A DNA stretch of 64,000 nt, from contig MJGA01000008.1 in assembly GCA_001910725.1 (NCBI GenBank), forward strand, positions 1 through 64,000. Direction: 5' to 3'. This DNA is from Phanerodontia chrysosporium (taxonomy: Eukaryota > Basidiomycota > Agaricomycetes > Polyporales > Phanerochaetaceae). The notes beneath the pieces were generated by a model, which made no database searches, was not told the origin of the DNA, and saw nothing but the letters and a program-made list of their open reading frames with translations. Shown in pieces: positions 1 through 11,464 of this stretch. The number at the start of each line of letters is the position of its first letter. Within the stretch, counting starts at the first letter, position 1. The position numbers and the translations under genes were made by a program.

Positions 1-540
1 ACTGGATGGGGTAGCAGCTGAGCTCGCTGATCTTGATGGTGCCGCCGAACTGGGGGATGATGATGCGGCGGCTGACCCATCCGTAGGACGCACGCCGCGG
101 GCCTTGCGGAGCTCACTATCGCCTGTGTTCGCCCAAGGTTCGCTGCCCGTCGCCGGTTCGTCGTCGACATCGAAGCTCTCACAGATCAGCTCATAGTAGC
201 TGCGCCCCGTGTCCGAGAAGACGCGCGTCGCGTTTACGAGCCGCAGGGCGAGCGGCTCGCCTGTGATCGGGCAGACCGTGCAGAGGAGCGACCGCGGGAC
301 GAGGATGGCGTAGAGCAGTTCGAAAGTCATCTCGCCGTGTGAGATCAACCGCCTGATGCTCGCGATTGTCGTGCGGTAATCGCGATGGAGGTACCCGGTC
401 AGCACGGCCGTGGAGGACATCGCGTACGTCTCCTTCTGTGTTCGGTTCTTCTTCTGCTTGAGATTGGCATGACGTACTCCTCGAACAGGGGGAGGAACGT
501 CAGCAATAGTTGGGGATCGAGCTGGTAATCTCGTCAACAT
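1..540 (-). pseudogene. AAA-ATPase N-terminal region fragment, frameshifted, cut by window edge
   Basis: On the minus strand the sequence encodes pieces resembling the region that precedes the ATPase core in large fungal AAA proteins (the DUF7025-type region). In order they are a leucine-rich LLLTFLPLFEEYV piece, TGYLHRDYRTTIASIRRLI, RSYYELICESFDVDDE and GGTIKISELSCYPI. The pieces lie in different frames: the FLPLFEEYV piece is shifted relative to TGYLHRDY, and the GWVSRR-GGTIKI piece is shifted again near position 75. No intron of plausible length with GT-AG ends explains either shift, so I read this as a decayed gene. The ATPase core with its Walker motifs would lie beyond position 1 and cannot be seen. 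Family assignment is from remembered motifs and is moderately sure. Confidence 0.5.
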
Positions 541-2172
541 CGATCCCACCGCATATATCGACGCGCGTACCTCAAGGGTCAGCGTTCCACGACAAACCCG
601 GAATTGACTGAATGACATTCCTGCAAGCCTCGAGCATGTATGGGCTCTTGATAATGACTCGGAAAGTTGGCTCGCCCTCTTCCGGTTGCTGGGAAGAGTC
701 CGGACGACGACGAAGCAGAACGATTGCCAAGGATCATTATCGTTACCAGTGGTTGCGCCGATAGGAATGGTCTCAGGCGAGACCTTGTCGCCCATGTTCT
801 TGTACTTCCATGTCTTCGACCACCGACTGTAGTAGTAGTCGAGGCGCTTGACCTTCAGGTTCGGCGGTGGAAGTGGTACGGAGGGCGTCACCAGAGCCGC
901 CGTCGACCCGTCGCGTTCTGTGGCCCATCAGGTCCCGATGTGACCGATCCCATTTCTGCGTCAGCGCTGGTCTTCTCCAAGTCGATTACCCCTGTAGCAG
1001 TGCTTGCTCTACGGACGCTGAGAAATCGGCGCATGACAGTCGTATCTTCTGGGCGTAAGTGGGCAAAAGGCGACTTGCCCTTGTGTCAGGAGGCGTGTCT
1101 CCTTGATATATAACCCGCAGTCAGCAACTGCGGCAGATATCTAGTCATGGTCCCGCTTCCGTGCGAGCGGTAGAGTCAGAGAACAGATGACTTAGAAACG
1201 TGATGGAACCCGTACCACGACGCAGCCTCATGTGTAATTTGCGTGCCGACGTAAGGGGCGAGGATGCCCCAGATTCACAGCCTCTGCGGGTTCGACCCTT
1301 CGCAAACCTAATAAGCTCGCGCTAGTTGCGCGATGAATGGTCGAGTGACGAGACTCTAAACGCATAATAGGCGGCAGGCAGCTGAGTAAGACTATCGCGA
1401 GAGAAACAAAGACAATTGTCGCACCTGTGCGGGAGTAGTAGGACCAAACCCCACATTGACTTCAGCCGGGGTGTACCCTTTGAACACCGCTCTCAGTTCC
1501 GTGCCGCTGCGGTCTGACTTTCTGTAAGTTCGTAACATCGTATCTTCGGAGATAGCGCGGATACATCCGTATACGCTCGACGTGGGTGTGGTGATGGTTT
1601 GAGTTGACAGAGGGTCGAAACGCCGGAAAGGCGGTAGTTACGCATCAGGCGCATCAATGCGGAGGCGATTGGCGTCTACCGCACTTGCCCAGCGCCCGAG
1701 CCGGACGGAATTTCGGCGTTAAAGCCTGCTCAAACTTCCTGTTGTACCATGTACTAGCGAAACATGACGGAGCCTCAAGGACTTGTAGCAAGACACAGCA
1801 TTCAGAGATTTATAAGGCTTGACTATCGTCGTAGCGAGAATAGCACTTGGGGACTAAGTAGATGGACTTGACTAATGGCCACGACAGATACAGTAGTCTT
1901 TTATTCGAGTTCTCTTTGCGATTCAGTGAGTCCTCAGTATTTCAAAATCCTTGAGTCTCCTGTTAGTATTGTTTGAACTACAGCTCATCTTGCGCAGTTC
2001 TGGTCAAGTGCACCCCTGAATGTTGTTCCTCCGCGAGCGGAGTGGCTTGTTTGTACATGTTAGGATCAGAGGCTCCCGCCTACCGCTTTTGGAATCCTAA
2101 GCAATAGGTCGCTTCAGGCAACACAAGTCGTTGGTAGATGGGAGAGATACAGCTACTACAGCACCGATACTC
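541..2172. other. gene-free stretch
   Basis: No frame here shows a recognisable domain, paired splice sites with conserved flanks, or similarity to other parts of the window. The longest open frame (667-1113, plus) begins at a TTG and has no family features. A GTTCGAC motif near 1290 was checked as a possible tRNA T-loop and does not pair. Confidence 0.5.
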
Positions 2173-3861
2173 TCAATTTGTTTCCGCCATAGTTAGTGAC
2201 GTCGTAGCAATCCCGAAGGAAGGCGTCTGCGAATTGTACACAGTATAGAATCGCTGCAAGAACGTAAGCCCGTTGATGAAGTCAAGGCCTTCACCGGAAG
2301 GACTGCCAATATCTCCAACAATGAGATACACCGAGTTGGTGTCACCGCCAATCAGGGTGTTGAACTATACCATTTTGCATCAAATCGCTGCCAGAACAAG
2401 TTATCAACATGAAGGACGCACATTACGAGGCCAGATTTGTGCGTTCTTCGTGAACTCGAACGTGGTCTGAAGATATTGGTCAGTAAGTGCACGAGTTAAT
2501 TGAACCTAACATGAAAGCTGTACCCCGCCGATGTCGAAGAAGAGACTCTGAAGGCTGTTGTATTGTGCAGCAGAGAGCTTCAATAGGCCTGTATTTTCGT
2601 CGAGCGTCGCACCCGTTACCGCTTGGTAAATAGCTAGAGCGTCTGGCAGCGGAAGCGCAGTTAGAAACACTGGAAGGCGAAGGAGCTAGGCAGATCACCG
2701 GAAGCGATCAATACGAGTGTCGTCCCGGTGTCCACAATGCCAGCGGTGTTGCTTAGAATAGCGGCACTAGTTGAAGTGCCATAGAAGATAGACTGATCGA
2801 TGCCGACAAATTCACTCGAGGGAAGGGTTGACGTAATTGGGCTGAGGATCCAGTCAGCCCTGTGTCACGGTCAAAAGAGCTTTGCGTACACAGTGGTAAT
2901 GGCGCTGGTGAGAATCTTGGAGTCGACGCCCCCAAACGTCAATATCCCGTCTGCGATGGGTGTACCGGACGTCGTCGGATGGAACAATATTCCAACTTCG
3001 TCCGAGTCCAGGAGATGCTGCGCAAAGGCGTTGTCTGTTACGATAGGATGAGTTGCACCCGAGAATCCCGACTCTGGAGCCAGGTCTTCTGGCCCGATGC
3101 TACCTTACAACTCAGGACACCGTTTGGCTCGTATGCTAGCGAATGTGACAACGTACCCCAAAATACCGTCGAGTCCGTCGCCAAGAGCGAACGTCAATTG
3201 TGACACTCCGATGAATTGGTCTTTCACTACTAGGCCTCCCAAGGTGATCGTGTCGAAGAAGCCTTCACCCGTACCAGACACTCCTGACAGACCACTACCA
3301 AGCGCCTTCAGTCGAGTCAAATCTAGCTCTATACATGGTAGGAAAGGGCAAAGGATGTACAGACCACCGATTGACCTGTATCTTGAGAGGAGCTTGTGCG
3401 AACATATGGTTTTGAATTACCAACCCAAGTCAGGGAGCTGCCAGTGTCGACCAGCAACGTGTCTGTCGAAGGTTCAGTCAGCCTCTGACACGAGCTTGAC
3501 TGCCATAAGGATCCACGTACAGTTTGTTGGGGGAGTGCCGATGCCGGCCTGCATCATGTCAATCACCTCTCCTCGGGCCGGGTAGAACGAAACCTCGACC
3601 TACAACTACAGTATAATCCACAAGGCCATTGGACACGGGAACAGGAAACACTCCGCGTTTGATAGGTCGGCTTGCGCTACCAAGTCTTGACTTCAGTACC
3701 CGAGCCCGAGTACGGTCGACATCGGCGATATGCTTGAATGAGACGCTGGCGTTGAGGCGGCGGAGAAGCGACGGCGAGACGTCGGTCCTATCAATGACGA
3801 CATGCGGCAGTGCAGCGGCGGCAAGTGCGAGTAAGAGGGCGATAACAGGGGTCGCGAACAT
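2173..3861 (-). CDS. secreted A1 aspartic protease, copy A (flap Tyr lost)
   Basis: Pepsin-family secreted protein in about nine exons. Exon 1 (from ATG at 3861) gives a signal peptide (MFATPVIALLLALAAAALP) and a propeptide rich in Arg and Lys. The next exons give GIGTPP, then YTLLVDTGSSLTWVG with the first catalytic Asp, a GEGFFDTITLG block, an IGPEDL exon, AGIVDTGTTLVLIAS with the second catalytic Asp, and the last exon FNTLIGGD to LTMAETN, stop at 2173. The flap that normally reads YGSG reads LGSG, so the flap Tyr is missing. The exon 3 to exon 4 junction (about 3320-3375) cannot be closed in frame with a simple GT-AG intron; the other junctions I checked close. It is either a recently damaged gene or has an unusual splice there. 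A TATTTAA lies about 50 nt upstream. It is the last of three tandem minus-strand copies. Confidence 0.75.
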
Positions 3862-3909
3862 AGCTGCTCTCGGGGCTTCACGAATTGTCGGAGAGCGCGA
3901 GGGCGACGG

Positions 3910-3916
3910 TTAAATA
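3910..3916 (-). promoter_or_regulatory. TATA-like box of protease copy A
   Basis: TATTTAA on the minus strand about 50 nt before the ATG at 3861. The same heptamer stands at a similar distance before paralogue D on the plus strand. Confidence 0.4.
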
Positions 3917-4693
3917 CCGCGGGGACGGATCAATGGACCGTTGAACGTCGCTCGGGAGAGGTAGCCTGTCGTGTTGACAAGTCATAATAAGTCGTTATCG
4001 GGGAACGTCTGATAGGAAGAATGCTTACCGTGCAGATGCTCATGGCGAGCTGTCGAAGACATATTCAACTATCAGCGACCCTGGTAGTGCCAGAGTTCGC
4101 AGCATAGGCTTGATTTACTAACGAGCTGGAAAGCCGTATAACAGGATGCAGACATGGAATCAGGCTTCTGTGTCCTAGCAGCCGGAACACACAAAACGTT
4201 GTGGCGTCCCAGGCCAACCCTGGGTGGAACCTGGCATGACATGGGTTGCGAAACAGTAACTCGAGCTATCCCCCATGAAGCAGATCAAGCCAATGTCGAC
4301 GACCTGACGGGTCCCTATAACCATCATGCGATCTCGGTCCCATGATGACCCTGCATACTTCTCTTAGACATGAGGGGCAATCTGTCACTACCGATAGTCG
4401 TACCTCATGGACAGCCTGATTGGCTTCCGGAGCTAGTACTCCGCGGGAAGTTGGGAGGGCGTACCACTGATCATCGAGTACCTAGAGACATCAGTAATGA
4501 ATACCCACTCATACAGTCTGCACCCTCACTAGAATGGCATGCGGCGATCCTGGCATAAACAGACTGCGCAATCGTTTCTTCAAAGGTGTTCTTCGGAACC
4601 CTTACTATTCGTAACATGAATAGCTACGGAGGAAGGGACTACACGACGAACCTGAACTCCGTCTAAGCGTGCTAGAATCACTCAAGTTATCCA
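3917..4693. other. intergenic spacer between protease copies A and B
   Basis: Apart from the 5' flank of copy A, no gene is visible. Open frames at 4154 and 4370 are short and lack family features. Confidence 0.4.
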
Positions 4694-6378
4694 TCAATTC
4701 GTCTCCGCTGTAGTAAACGGTGTCGTGGCAATCCCAAACGACGGTGTTTGCGAGTTGTAGACAGTGTAGAATCGCTGTAAGAACGTGAGCCCATTGATAA
4801 AATCAAGGCCTTCGCCGGAGGGAGAACCAAGGTCGGTAACGATGAGGTAAATTGACTCATTGTCACCACCAATCCGCTCATTGAACTAGGATAAAATAGC
4901 GCCACGTAAGTACAAGCCCGGGATATAAATAACACATTACGCACGACGCGAGGAAATATCTGTGCGTTACTTGTGAACTCAAACGTCGTCTGGTGGTGTT
5001 CGCCAATCAGCACACTAGAGCGGTAGACGCGAGGTAAAGGGCGTACTCCGCTGATATCGAAAAACAGGCTCTCGAGAGTGTTGTATTGCGAAGCCGGGAG
5101 CCGCAGTAGTCCTGTGTTCTCGTCAAGGGTTGCTCCCGTTGCCTTCTGGTAGAGAGCGAAAGCATCTGGGCGGTGATCAGTGATTAGGACGCCCAAGTTT
5201 TGAACAAGCAGGTTACAGTACCGGAAGCAATCAAGATGAGAGTTGTGCCACTGTCCACCACACCGGCTGTGCTGCGGAGGATAGTGGCGTCCGGCGTACC
5301 ATAGGAGATTGCCTGATCAATACCGATAAACTCCTTGGATGGTGCAGTGGAAGTAATGGGCCTAAGTCAGCCAACTCAGATGTTGGCTTTCAATCACTGC
5401 AATGTTTTGACGTACACTGTTGTGAACAGGCTTGTGAGGAAGCTGGGATCCACGCCTCCGAATGTCTGTTGCCCATCTGCGATGGGACTCGACGTCGTAG
5501 GGAGGAAGTACATCCCGACTTCGTCTGATGGTATGAGATCTTGTATAAACGCATTATTAGTCACAGTAGGATGCCCCGAACTTGAAAATCCCGAATTCGA
5601 AGACAAGTCGATGGGCCCAATCCTACGGTGCACTTCAGGATAGTGTCAAGTAAGGTGCGTGTCAGAACGTACCCTAGGACGCCGTCCAGCCCACCGTTGA
5701 AGTCGAATTCTGTGAGTGACACTCCAATAAATTGGGCCTTAACCGTCAGGTCTCCCAATGTGATTGTGTCAAAGAAGCCTTCGCCCGTGCCATGTATGCC
5801 TGATATGAGATCGCCGATTACCTTCACTGCGTCAGCACTAGCAGTAAGGACGCGATCGATACGTATCGTGAACATACCACTTCCTGACCTGCTTCCTTGG
5901 AGGAGTTGCTAGGAACGTACCGCTTGTTGGCACCAATCCAGGTCAGCGGGCTCGCGGTGTCTACCAGCAACGTGTCTATGCACAGGTAAGTCAACCTCTA
6001 ATCATCGCGCCTCTGCAATGAACATTGCACATACAGTTTGTTGGGGGAGTACCGATACCGGCCTGAGTCATGTAGGTGAACCCTGAGTGTTGCGCGGACG
6101 TAAACGCGACTCACGACTACATAAGCCACGAGAGGGTTGTTTGGCACGGGGTCAGGAGATCCAACAGCTGCGCGTTCCATAGGAGGACGGCTCGCACTCC
6201 CTCTTGACTTCAGCGCTCTTGCACGGGCACGGTCCATCTCTGCGATGTGCCTGACGGAGACGCCAGCGTTGAGGCGGCGAGAGAGCGAATGCGAGATGGG
6301 GGCCTTGTCCACGACGACATGCGGCAGAGCTGCCACAGTCAGCGCCGATAGGAGGCTAAAGACAGACGTCGTGACCAT
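4694..6378 (-). CDS. A1 aspartic protease-like protein, copy B, probable pseudoprotease
   Basis: Same nine-exon layout as copy A, with ATG at 6378 and stop at 4694. Exon 1 encodes a signal peptide (MVTTSVFSLLSALTVAALP) and a propeptide. The first active-site motif reads DTASP where active enzymes have DTGSS, and the flap YGSG is absent (IGDLISGIHG). The second site is DSGTT, an allowed variant. The last exon matches copies A and D closely (GEGLDFINGLTFLQRFYTVYN). The rest of the frame is open across eight introns, except that exon 4 is one base out of phase with exon 3 (acceptor near 5839). The nearest relative is copy D at 20160-21836 on the opposite strand, and even the upstream spacer is shared. 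It is likely secreted and unlikely to cleave peptides. Confidence 0.7.
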
Positions 6379-7105
6379 TAGTGTGCTCCCCGTGCCTTAT
6401 CACGGGTTGTCAATGGTAGGGCGGACGGGGACCGCGCTTAAGTACCCCCCCCCCTCCCAAAAGCGGATCAGGTGGGCCGTAGAGAGATACCGCGGGAAAG
6501 AGTGGCTGATTGTGCCGGTCAGTTGGATTCAAGCATTATCGCGGAATACCTGAAACAGATTGTACTCACCGTGCAAATGTTCATGACAGACAGTAGAAGA
6601 TGGATGCAGTGGGTGCTGTACCTGACTGTGCCAGACTTCGTCAGTTATGATCGATGGCAGGCTGGGAAAGACGCAGGCCTAATACAGAAGGTCATTCAGA
6701 GTGTCCTGCCATTGAAGACGAAGATCCTGACATCCTGATGCAGAGTCTGACACGAGAAGGATGGCAAGGGAGCGAAGTGTCTCATACACTCTTCGAACAG
6801 TCAACGACTCGGCATACATCGTCTTGCGCTGTTCGGTCCGGACAATGGCCCTGTAGACCTTGATTAGACAAGGGGGACAATTTGTCGCGATGTTGTTGCG
6901 TACCTCATGGTCGGCTCGGTCGTTCACGGACTTACCCGGTGGAATCTCAGAAGAACATTGTAGCGGCTGGACACCTTACAAAGTCAGTGCAGGGTCCTCT
7001 TTTATATCTATTCTTGACACTGTCGGTATTTCAGTGGCGCGTATCCTGTCCAGTCCAATTTATTTTGAGGTTTCGAACAGATACAATGAGAAGTCAGATT
7101 CCGGG
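6379..7105. repeat. spacer shared, inverted, with 19.47-20.16 kb
   Basis: No gene is seen. The spacer matches the plus-strand spacer before protease copy D in inverted orientation. An example is the minus-strand 20-mer CAACTGACCGGCACAATCAG near 6500-6525, which recurs at about 20031-20050. A block around 6855-6960 matches 19620-19720. This places the spacer inside the inverted duplication described under findings. A run of nine to ten C lies near 6447. Confidence 0.7.
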
Positions 7106-8878
7106 TCAGTTCGTAGTGGCGTAAGTGAACGGCGTGAGCGCTATGCCGAAAGTGTTATCGCCGGAGTTGTACACCGAATAGTACCGCTCGAGGAAGCTGT
7201 ACCCGTCGATAAAGTCGAGACCTTCACCAGAGAGCGAACCGATATCACCGACGACCAGATAAATCGAGTCAGCGTCACCCCCGATTGCAGTGTTCAACTA
7301 GAAGCGAATTCAGTAAAGATCCACGAGGAGAGCCGATGGTGATTTTATACGTACGGCACGAGGCCAGGTTTGCGCATTTTTCGTCAATTCATAGGATGAC
7401 TACAATCGGTCACTGAGTAGAGCTCGAGGAAGAATAACTACCATGCTTACCCCGCCAATATGGAAGAACAGGCTTTCAAGATTATCGTAATCAGCAGCCG
7501 ATATCTTGAGCAAGCCGGTCGTAGAGTCCGACACAGCTCCAGTGGCGGCCTGGTATCGCTGGAGAGCGTCTGAAAAGCAACCGAGGTCAGTCTATGCCAC
7601 AGCGACAGAAGAGGAAGAAGGACGCACCCGATGCAATGAGGATCAAGGTAGTACCCGTGTCGGTGATGCCGGAAGTGCTATCCAGAATGGGGGTTCCTGA
7701 GGAACCGTACGTTATTGACTGGTCGATACCAACGTAGCTGCTCGCCGGGGAGGTGGACGTGATGGGCCTGCATTGTCCTGTCAGGAAAACCTTCCAAGCA
7801 CTGCCACGGGCACTTACACGTAGTTGATGGACCCAGTAAATTTACTCGAGTCGACGCCGCCGAATGTCAGTTCTCCGTTCGTTACGTCGAGCGAAGTAGC
7901 AGGTTCAAAGGAGATGCCGACTTCGTATGAGTCGAGCAGGCCAGCGTTCCAGGCATTGTCGGTGACGGTGGGTACTGAGCTCGCGCCAATGACGGTACCT
8001 ACATCGGTCAGTCAGCACGACTTCTCAGCTGTAGCGAGGTAATTGTTCACCTTCGGTCAAATCGGTAGGTCCAATGCTAAGATCATTCAGCACCAGAGTT
8101 TCGAGCGCATCGAGAGGGCCAAAGGACATACCCAAGTATACCATCGACGCCGTCAAATCCGGATGCGATCAGTGCGCTTCCAATCGACTGCTTCTCGATT
8201 GTCAGATCGCCAATCTTGATGGTGTCTGTGTATTCCTCCCCTGTTTCGTGAATGTCGCATTTGGAGGTGGTCGGGTAACAGAGATATAAAGTGCGTACCA
8301 AGCACAAGGCCAGATCCGTAAAGGAGAAACTACAGAGATAATGTCAGCGTAAGAGTTCCGGGCAACCCGATGCAATGGACTCACTAGGATTCCTCCTGTG
8401 TCGGAGGATGTACTAGTAGGTTTGTAAGGCTTGGAAGAATCAGCGCCAACCCAGGTGTTCGAGCTCCCAGTGTCGACGATCAGGGTGTCTTAGAAGGGGT
8501 GGTTAGCTGGGGTTGAACGAGCCTGCCACGACTAGGCCTCACACGTGGTTGGAGGGCTGCCAACGGCGACCTGATCATGCGGGTCAGTCGGATCTCAACC
8601 CGAATGGCGACGAAGAAAATACATACATCGACAGTATAAGACACAGCGTCATTCGTGGCTGGTACGGGGAAGGTCGCGGTGTTCACTGTCTTCGGGTTGG
8701 GTCTCGCCATAGCCTTGAGGGCTTTCGCCCGGGCTTGGTCTCGTTCGAGGATGGTCGCGCCCCCCGTAAAATTGAAACGGCGGGCGATGGGAAGGGTAAT
8801 AGGGCTCTTCCGCACGACGAGTGGCGAGGCCGCGGTCGACAAAGCGAGGCAAACGATGAAAGCGAGTCGCGCGAACAT
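7106..8878 (-). CDS. secreted A1 aspartic protease, copy C, catalytically complete
   Basis: Pepsin-family protease with ATG at 8878 and stop at 7106, in about ten exons. Exon 1 gives a signal peptide (MFARLAFIVCLALSTAASP) and propeptide. All expected catalytic elements are present: YTLIVDTGSSNTWVG, a flap exon LLYGSGLVLG that is separated by its own intron from EEYTDTIKIG, and SGITDTGTTLILIAS. The IGPTDLTEG and TVTDNAWN blocks and the terminal FGIALTPFTYATTN follow. Every junction I traced closes in frame. This is the only one of the four full copies with DTG, flap Tyr and DTG together, so it is the likely active member. A TATAAG box sits about 65 nt upstream. The family acts outside the cell at acid pH. 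A decayed copy of its last exon lies at 19293. Confidence 0.85.
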
Positions 8879-8944
8879 GGTGGGACGGGAATCGGGGGAT
8901 AGCACCTCAACGGAGGACCTGCAGAGGCAAATGCCCCCAGCTGT

Positions 8945-8951
8945 CTTATAT
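8945..8951 (-). promoter_or_regulatory. TATA box of protease copy C
   Basis: GATATAAG on the minus strand, about 65 nt before the ATG at 8878. Confidence 0.55.
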
Positions 8952-9719
8952 CCTCGACGTGCTGGAACTCTTGCGAACACTTGTGGCACCATAAACATCA
9001 AGAACGCGTATTCGGCACGAACATGCTCTCGTCCAACTGTGATAACACAATACTGCAGGATAAGCTCGCGATGGAAATTCTCATTGATGACAATACTGTC
9101 GACGGCGGATATGATGAATCGGCGGAGCACTCACGGCGGACATCAGCGAGTAGAACACGGCGGATATGTGACGCCACGACGTCACCTCTCCGACCTATCT
9201 TCGCTCTTCCTAGAAATGGAGGGGCGAAGTATGCCGTCGAAGAGAACTTCTCAGGCAGACATGGGGAACGTGACTATGAAGCGTATGACTTGCATTCACA
9301 GAAGTCAAGCGACCACATGGTTTACTTCGGCGAGGCTCGGCTGCTGGGTGGCGACAGAGAAGGAAAGGATTGGGTGCATGATGACGATGAGGACCTAGAA
9401 ACAGATTATCCAACAAGTCTCCCTTTCGGACGAGGCGTCGTAGGACTGCGTACCTGAAAATTGAGCTTAATTATGGCCACGTTCAAGGAGGAATATGGAG
9501 TGGGACGAAGTAGTAGCTGAATATCCCGAAAGGCATCCAGTTTCTCATCATTTACACAAATCTACGGAGCAAAAGTGAGGTGGTAGGGCTTATTTCGGGC
9601 AAACTTGTGACGTACCTCTAAGAATACAAAGCAAGTCTCTAGAGATGATACGAAGCATGAGTGAAAGGTATTGGTGGATAATCATGGAAGCTCAGCGACA
9701 AGGGCGACGCCGTCCCGCT
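8952..9719. other. gene-free stretch
   Basis: Open frames on both strands (for example 8981-9457 plus, starting at TTG) have no ATG start in a good context, no splice structure and no recognisable domain. Confidence 0.45.
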
Positions 9720-10238
9720 CTACCGATAGCTCTTGGCAGACTCGTGCACAAACCAGTTACTACCCCCCTTCGTCCGGTCAATCACAAGACTCTTGCCCGC
9801 AGATGGGTAGGTACAGATGTCCATCTCCTGGCGCGTTCCAGAGCAAAGGTACACAAGCTCTTGGTCGCCCGCCCTGAGCGCATGGGCGATGCGCTTGCCG
9901 GCCGGGAAGGCAAAGAAATCCCCATTCTGAGCCTTCTCCTCCCTGGGCTCTGTCTCACCATCCGTAAGGATGATAAGGGTTGCGCCAGACTCGCCCGCAT
10001 CGAGAATGTATATCCACTCGTCCTCGTTGCTGTGCCAGTGCAAGACGGAGCTCTGGGTGTGCGGCTCGACGCAGCAGAAGTGTACGCCGAGCTTCGTGAG
10101 CCCGCAGGCATCGCCGAGGGAGAACGAGTGCCTGATACATTTGGGATCCACAGGATGAGGGATCTCGCGGAATGAGTCCTCAGGCAGCTCAGAGGTCGAG
10201 ATGCGGTAGGGGAGGCATTCGAGGTTCCCTTCGGCCAT
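9720..10238 (-). CDS. cupin-domain protein
   Basis: Intronless gene for a 172-residue protein, ATG at 10238 and TAG at 9720. The cupin metal-binding core is visible: HWHSNEDEW with the two His and the Glu of motif 1 (near residues 68-76), then a turn-rich LDAGESG, and motif 2 GDFFAFPAGKRIAHAL with the third His. A single cupin fold fills nearly the whole chain, which is the usual length for the small fungal stand-alone cupins. The substrate cannot be told from the sequence; such proteins range from dioxygenases to isomerases and binding proteins. It is transcribed divergently from the bL28m gene, sharing a spacer of about 200 bp. No signal peptide is seen, so it is likely cytosolic. Confidence 0.85.
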   Translation of the reverse strand: MAEGNLECLPYRISTSELPEDSFREIPHPVDPKCIRHSFSLGDACGLTKLGVHFCCVEPHTQSSVLHWHSNEDEWIYILDAGESGATLIILTDGETEPREEKAQNGDFFAFPAGKRIAHALRAGDQELVYLCSGTRQEMDICTYPSAGKSLVIDRTKGGSNWFVHESAKSYR

Positions 10239-10446
10239 CTCTACCCGACTCTACTGACATGATCAGGTACGAAGGTATAGTCAGAGGATAGGCTCACTTT
10301 ATAGCGGAAGAGGTTGAATATGCTCGAGTATGCTCGATAGCTCGTATATGTAGCGCGAACGAGAGATTTCGCGACGGACGCGGTGGAGGCAGCGGACAAG
10401 ATGCGCGGGCGAGGAAGCGCCCATCCCAAGCTTGCTTGCCGCCGCC

Positions 10447-10903
10447 ATGTTCCCCACCCTCCGCCTCTGCGAGGTCATCAGCGCGCCGTTCAAGAGGGCC
10501 CAGCTCGGTTTGTTCGGAGGCAAGACTCGCCAGTCGGGTAACAACGTCCCGTTCTCGAAGAAAAAGACACGGCGGACGTGGCTTCCGAACGTGCACAACC
10601 AGCGGCTCTTCTCCGAGACCCTCCAGGACTACATCCGGGTGAAGGTCACCGCGCGGGCACTGAAGACCATCAAGAAGGTGCGTGCAGCAGTAGGGAATGC
10701 TGGTATTGGTGCGCTGAAGATGTCGCGTGCAGCATGGCGGCATCGACAACTATGTCATGAAGACGAAGCCGGACCTCCTGGGATGGGAGGGCATGCGGAT
10801 ACGGGTCATGCTCCGCGAAAAGCAGATTGCGCAGGCTGCGGCTGCCGAGGCTGCATCAGCGGCCACTCCGGCAACACCAGCAGCAGAGGCAATCTCAGCT
10901 TAG
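10447..10903 (+). CDS. mitochondrial large-subunit ribosomal protein bL28m
   Basis: Two exons (10447-10677 and 10733-10903) around a 55-nt intron, giving 133 residues. Exon 1 contains the bL28 core: GLFGGKTRQSGNNVPFSKKK, the motif RRTWLPNVHNQRLFS and a basic VKVTARALKTIKK. Exon 2 continues HGGIDNYVMKTKPDLLGWEGMR and ends in an Ala-rich tail. The join KK/HGGIDNYV is in frame and typical for the mitochondrial members. The N terminus (MFPTLRLCEVISAPFKRA) is basic and fits an import signal. The ATG at 10447 is preceded by GCCGCC, a strong start context. The protein belongs to the large subunit of the mitochondrial ribosome. It is a single housekeeping gene next to the cupin. Confidence 0.9.
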
Positions 10904-11464
10904 TTAGAGGTGCGTCTCTTCGCCGTGCACGTCCGTGTCCCGACTGACCGCTCCCGACAGTTTCATGCATACTGTCTCTGTACCTACGTCGACATCCCAT
11001 ACATCTGCTTCCCTCATAGAACTACCGATCCGATCTACTGCTCAGAGTGTGTTCCGCGTAAGCACATGAATTCGCGGCAGAGGCACTGGCGTAGTAGAGA
11101 GCGGTGTGTCGTCGCTCACTTATGTTTGAACTGACCGTCTCGGACAGATGACAGATCCACGCACGCATTTGTACAACACGCCTTTTGTACCTTCACTCGG
11201 CACCACCTACGCGTTGAAGATGTGATCCAATATTATCGAGGTCCAAGCGACGCCTAGCTAACGTTACATTTTATAAGGTGCTGGTACGGTGAGTTAAACG
11301 GAGAATACTGATCCAATAATAATAGAAAGCGCGTGTTTGCGTAAAAGCGTGTCCGAGACGAGAGACGACAACGAGAGCGGGAGCATACATGCGAGCCAAG
11401 ACAAAACAGTCACGAAAAGAGCGAAAACGAACGGCATAGACTCGGGAAGTGAAAGGAGGGGCTC
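10904..11464. other. convergent 3' flanks of bL28m and the NT-C2 gene
   Basis: No gene is visible between these converging genes. AT-rich stretches around 11225-11330 probably include both 3' untranslated ends. Confidence 0.5.

Noticed and set aside
1280..1300. GGGTTCGACCC as a tRNA T-arm
   Set aside because: The flanking bases do not pair to a five-base stem and no anticodon or acceptor arm is found upstream.
8655..9398. 247-codon open frame on the plus strand
   Set aside because: Overlaps protease copy C exon 1 and its promoter on the other strand; no family features in the non-overlapping part.
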